A DNA stretch of 7,967 nucleotides from CBETVX01 sp965539935 (lineage in GTDB: Bacteria; Bacillota; Clostridia; Peptostreptococcales; Caminicellaceae). This document shows positions 7,377 through 7,967 of the stretch, one piece after another. The DNA is taken from the NCBI GenBank assembly GCA_965539935.1, contig CBETVX010000085.1, forward strand, positions 1 to 7,967. Reading direction: 5' to 3'. The position numbers and the translations under genes were made by a program. A model generated the notes under the pieces. It saw nothing but the letters and a program-made list of their open reading frames with translations. It made no database searches and was not told where the DNA came from. Within the stretch, counting starts at the first letter, position 1. The number at the start of each line of letters is the position of its first letter.

Positions 7377-7615
7377 AATATTTCATTTTTCTCATCAAGT
7401 CTCGTCATTTTCTTTAGCATTGCTTCATACTCTGCTGTAGTAATTGTTTCACTATTATTAATTTTTACAGATTTAGCTTTTTTGACCCAACCTGCTATAG
7501 TCGATTTTGATATGCCATATTCACTACTTAATTCACCAAGAGATTTACCTGTATTATAAAGCTCTACTATTGTATCTTTAAACTCCTTTGTATATCTTTT
7601 TTTACCTTTTGTCAT
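7343..7615 (-). CDS. IS3-family transposase OrfA (DNA-binding subunit)
   Basis: A 90-aa protein with the IS3 OrfA pattern: RYTKEFKDTIVELYNTGK, then a helix-turn-helix (LGELSSEYGISKSTIAGWVKK, about 26-46), then a leucine-zipper-like helix (about 62-85) used for multimerisation. It binds the terminal repeats, and alone it usually represses transposition or promoter activity. The ATG at 7615 is followed by MTKGKKRYTKEF, typical of the family, so the start is credible although the GGAAGG (plus-strand 7629-7634) is 13 nt away instead of the usual 5-9. The intervening bases form TGTG-TCTA-CACA, a small hairpin that could bring the site closer. The gene is intact; slippage near codons 80-82 gives the OrfAB fusion. 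Confidence 0.9.
   Translation of the reverse strand: MTKGKKRYTKEFKDTIVELYNTGKSLGELSSEYGISKSTIAGWVKKAKSVKINNSETITTAEYEAMLKKMTRLDEKNEILKKAMAIFAKK
7370..7376 (-). promoter_or_regulatory. Programmed -1 frameshift site A_AAA_AAG
   Basis: The minus strand reads A AAA AAG in register with orfA codons 80-82 (TTA AAA AAG). This is the canonical slippery heptamer of IS3 elements. Shifting back one base opens orfB. Just downstream is GGCTATGGCCATA, which contains the 10-nt palindrome TATGGCCATA and could give modest structural stimulation; no strong pseudoknot is obvious. Confidence 0.8.
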
Positions 7616-7617
7616 TG

Positions 7618-7677
7618 TGTAGACACATCCTTCCTTTATTATTTATATTTTATAGCGTTCGGATTTTTGTGTCTACA
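7618..7677 (-). promoter_or_regulatory. Terminal repeat pairing with the orfA initiation region (impinging-transcription block)
   Basis: The outer repeat TGTAGACACA (7677-7668, minus strand) is perfectly complementary over 10 bases to TGTGTCTACA (7627-7618), which lies between the GGAAGG and ATG of orfA. An RNA that enters from outside would form this stem and mask initiation. An RNA started at the internal promoter (near 7642) would lack the first arm. This is the logic known from IS10 and IS50; its operation here is inferred. Confidence 0.55.
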
Positions 7678-7678
7678 A
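7649..7678 (-). promoter_or_regulatory. Candidate internal promoter for orfA
   Basis: The -10 TATAAA (7654-7649) lies 18 nt from TTGTAG (7678-7673), which keeps only the TTG of the -35 consensus and overlaps the end of the element. Placing the -35 in the terminal repeat is common in insertion sequences. Transcription would begin about 7642. Confidence 0.35.
7657..7676 (-). repeat. Inverted repeat at the orfA-proximal end of the IS3-family element
   Basis: The reverse complement starts GTAGACACA and pairs with 6448-6467 (13 of 20 matches, nine outermost identical). A third copy of GTAGACACA occurs at 7619-7627, next to the orfA start. Confidence 0.7.
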
Positions 7679-7967
7679 TATTATACTAAAACCGCCCATC
7701 AATATTATTAATATTCAGACTTTTAAAAACTAGCCTTAGTACTATATCTGTAATACTGCAATATATAATTGATAAAAATATTATAATATAAATAATATTT
7801 AAAATTATGTCGTTTATTATCGATGTTATATTTTTTATTTATAAAAGTATACTTTACGGACACATCAAAAAGTACATTAAATTAGCGTTTATAAAATTTT
7901 TGTTTTTCATATATAAACGTGTGTTATTTTTATATATAATTATAAAATATTATAATAAACTATATAT
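7678..7967. other. Non-coding A+T-rich end of the window
   Basis: No open frame with a credible start was found on either strand. Contents are long A/T runs, a 12-nt perfect palindrome AAAGTATACTTT (7844-7855), and an imperfect hairpin (CGTTTATA 7886-7893 with TATAAACG 7912-7919, 18-nt loop). The palindrome could be an operator and the hairpin a weak terminator for a gene outside the window, but nothing here ties either to a gene. Confidence 0.5.
7844..7855. repeat. 12-nt perfect palindrome
   Basis: AAAGTATACTTT equals its own reverse complement. It sits alone in non-coding sequence, has operator-like dimensions, and has no identified binding protein. In DNA this A+T-rich, such palindromes also arise by chance. 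Confidence 0.3.

Larger units (their letters stand above)
6447..7676 (-). mobile_element. IS3-family insertion sequence, about 1230 bp, orfB interrupted
   Basis: It contains the IS3 arrangement: orfA with a helix-turn-helix, an A_AAA_AAG slippery site, and orfB in the -1 frame with a DD(35)E catalytic domain. Both ends carry GTAGACACA in inverted orientation. AATAT occurs directly outside both ends (6442-6446 and 7677-7681) if the boundaries are set as given. A 5-bp duplication is longer than the usual 3-4 bp of this family, so the exact ends are tentative by a base or two. The in-frame stop in orfB makes this copy unable to supply its own full transposase. Confidence 0.85.

Noticed and set aside
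7089..7559. Plus-strand 156-codon frame that looks like a multi-span membrane protein
   Set aside because: It is antisense to orfA and orfB. The hydrophobic look comes from reading Lys/Glu-rich A-tracts on the opposite strand as Phe/Ile.
1..7967. CRISPR array, tRNA or rRNA genes
   Set aside because: No regularly spaced repeats, cloverleaf-like segments or G+C-richer RNA gene blocks were seen on either strand.

Overview
The window is strongly A+T-rich, with polypurine Shine-Dalgarno sites and A/T-ending codons. This points to a low-GC Firmicute, most likely a member of the Clostridia; no gene here fixes the genus. It reads as an accessory region: one large intact gene, two insertion sequences in decay, and two decayed minus-strand genes. 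No rRNA, tRNA or CRISPR array was seen.

Layout. Positions 1-550 (minus) hold an unrecognised gene with a good ribosome binding site but three reading-frame breaks; it runs off the left edge. Positions 551-921 are non-coding, with a perfect 15-bp hairpin (818-855) placed to terminate leftward transcripts. Positions 922-1348 (minus) hold a second broken gene, with a faint resemblance to phage terminase small subunits, that stops at the edge of an IS21-family element. That element spans 1349-3754 (2406 bp) and is bounded by 44-nt TGTTA-type inverted repeats. Its transposase gene istA is broken by a nonsense codon and a frameshift, while its ATPase gene istB is intact.

Positions 3966-6194 (minus) encode an intact 742-aa KAP-family P-loop NTPase, the main non-mobile gene of the window. 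A candidate promoter lies at 6416-6443. Directly upstream is an IS3-family element (about 6447-7676) with orfA, a canonical A_AAA_AAG frameshift site, and an orfB carrying the DD(35)E triad but interrupted by an in-frame stop. The last 290 bases contain no gene, only short palindromes.

How the parts relate. KAP NTPases include the phage-exclusion protein PifA and the QatA component of the Qat defence system. A full-length KAP gene between dead insertion sequences and broken genes fits a remnant defence or mobile island, but no partner gene is visible in the window. The most distinctive regulatory structure is in the IS3 element: its outer inverted repeat is perfectly complementary to the stretch between the ribosome binding site and start codon of orfA. 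Transcripts entering from outside should fold and block translation, while transcripts from the element's own promoter should not.
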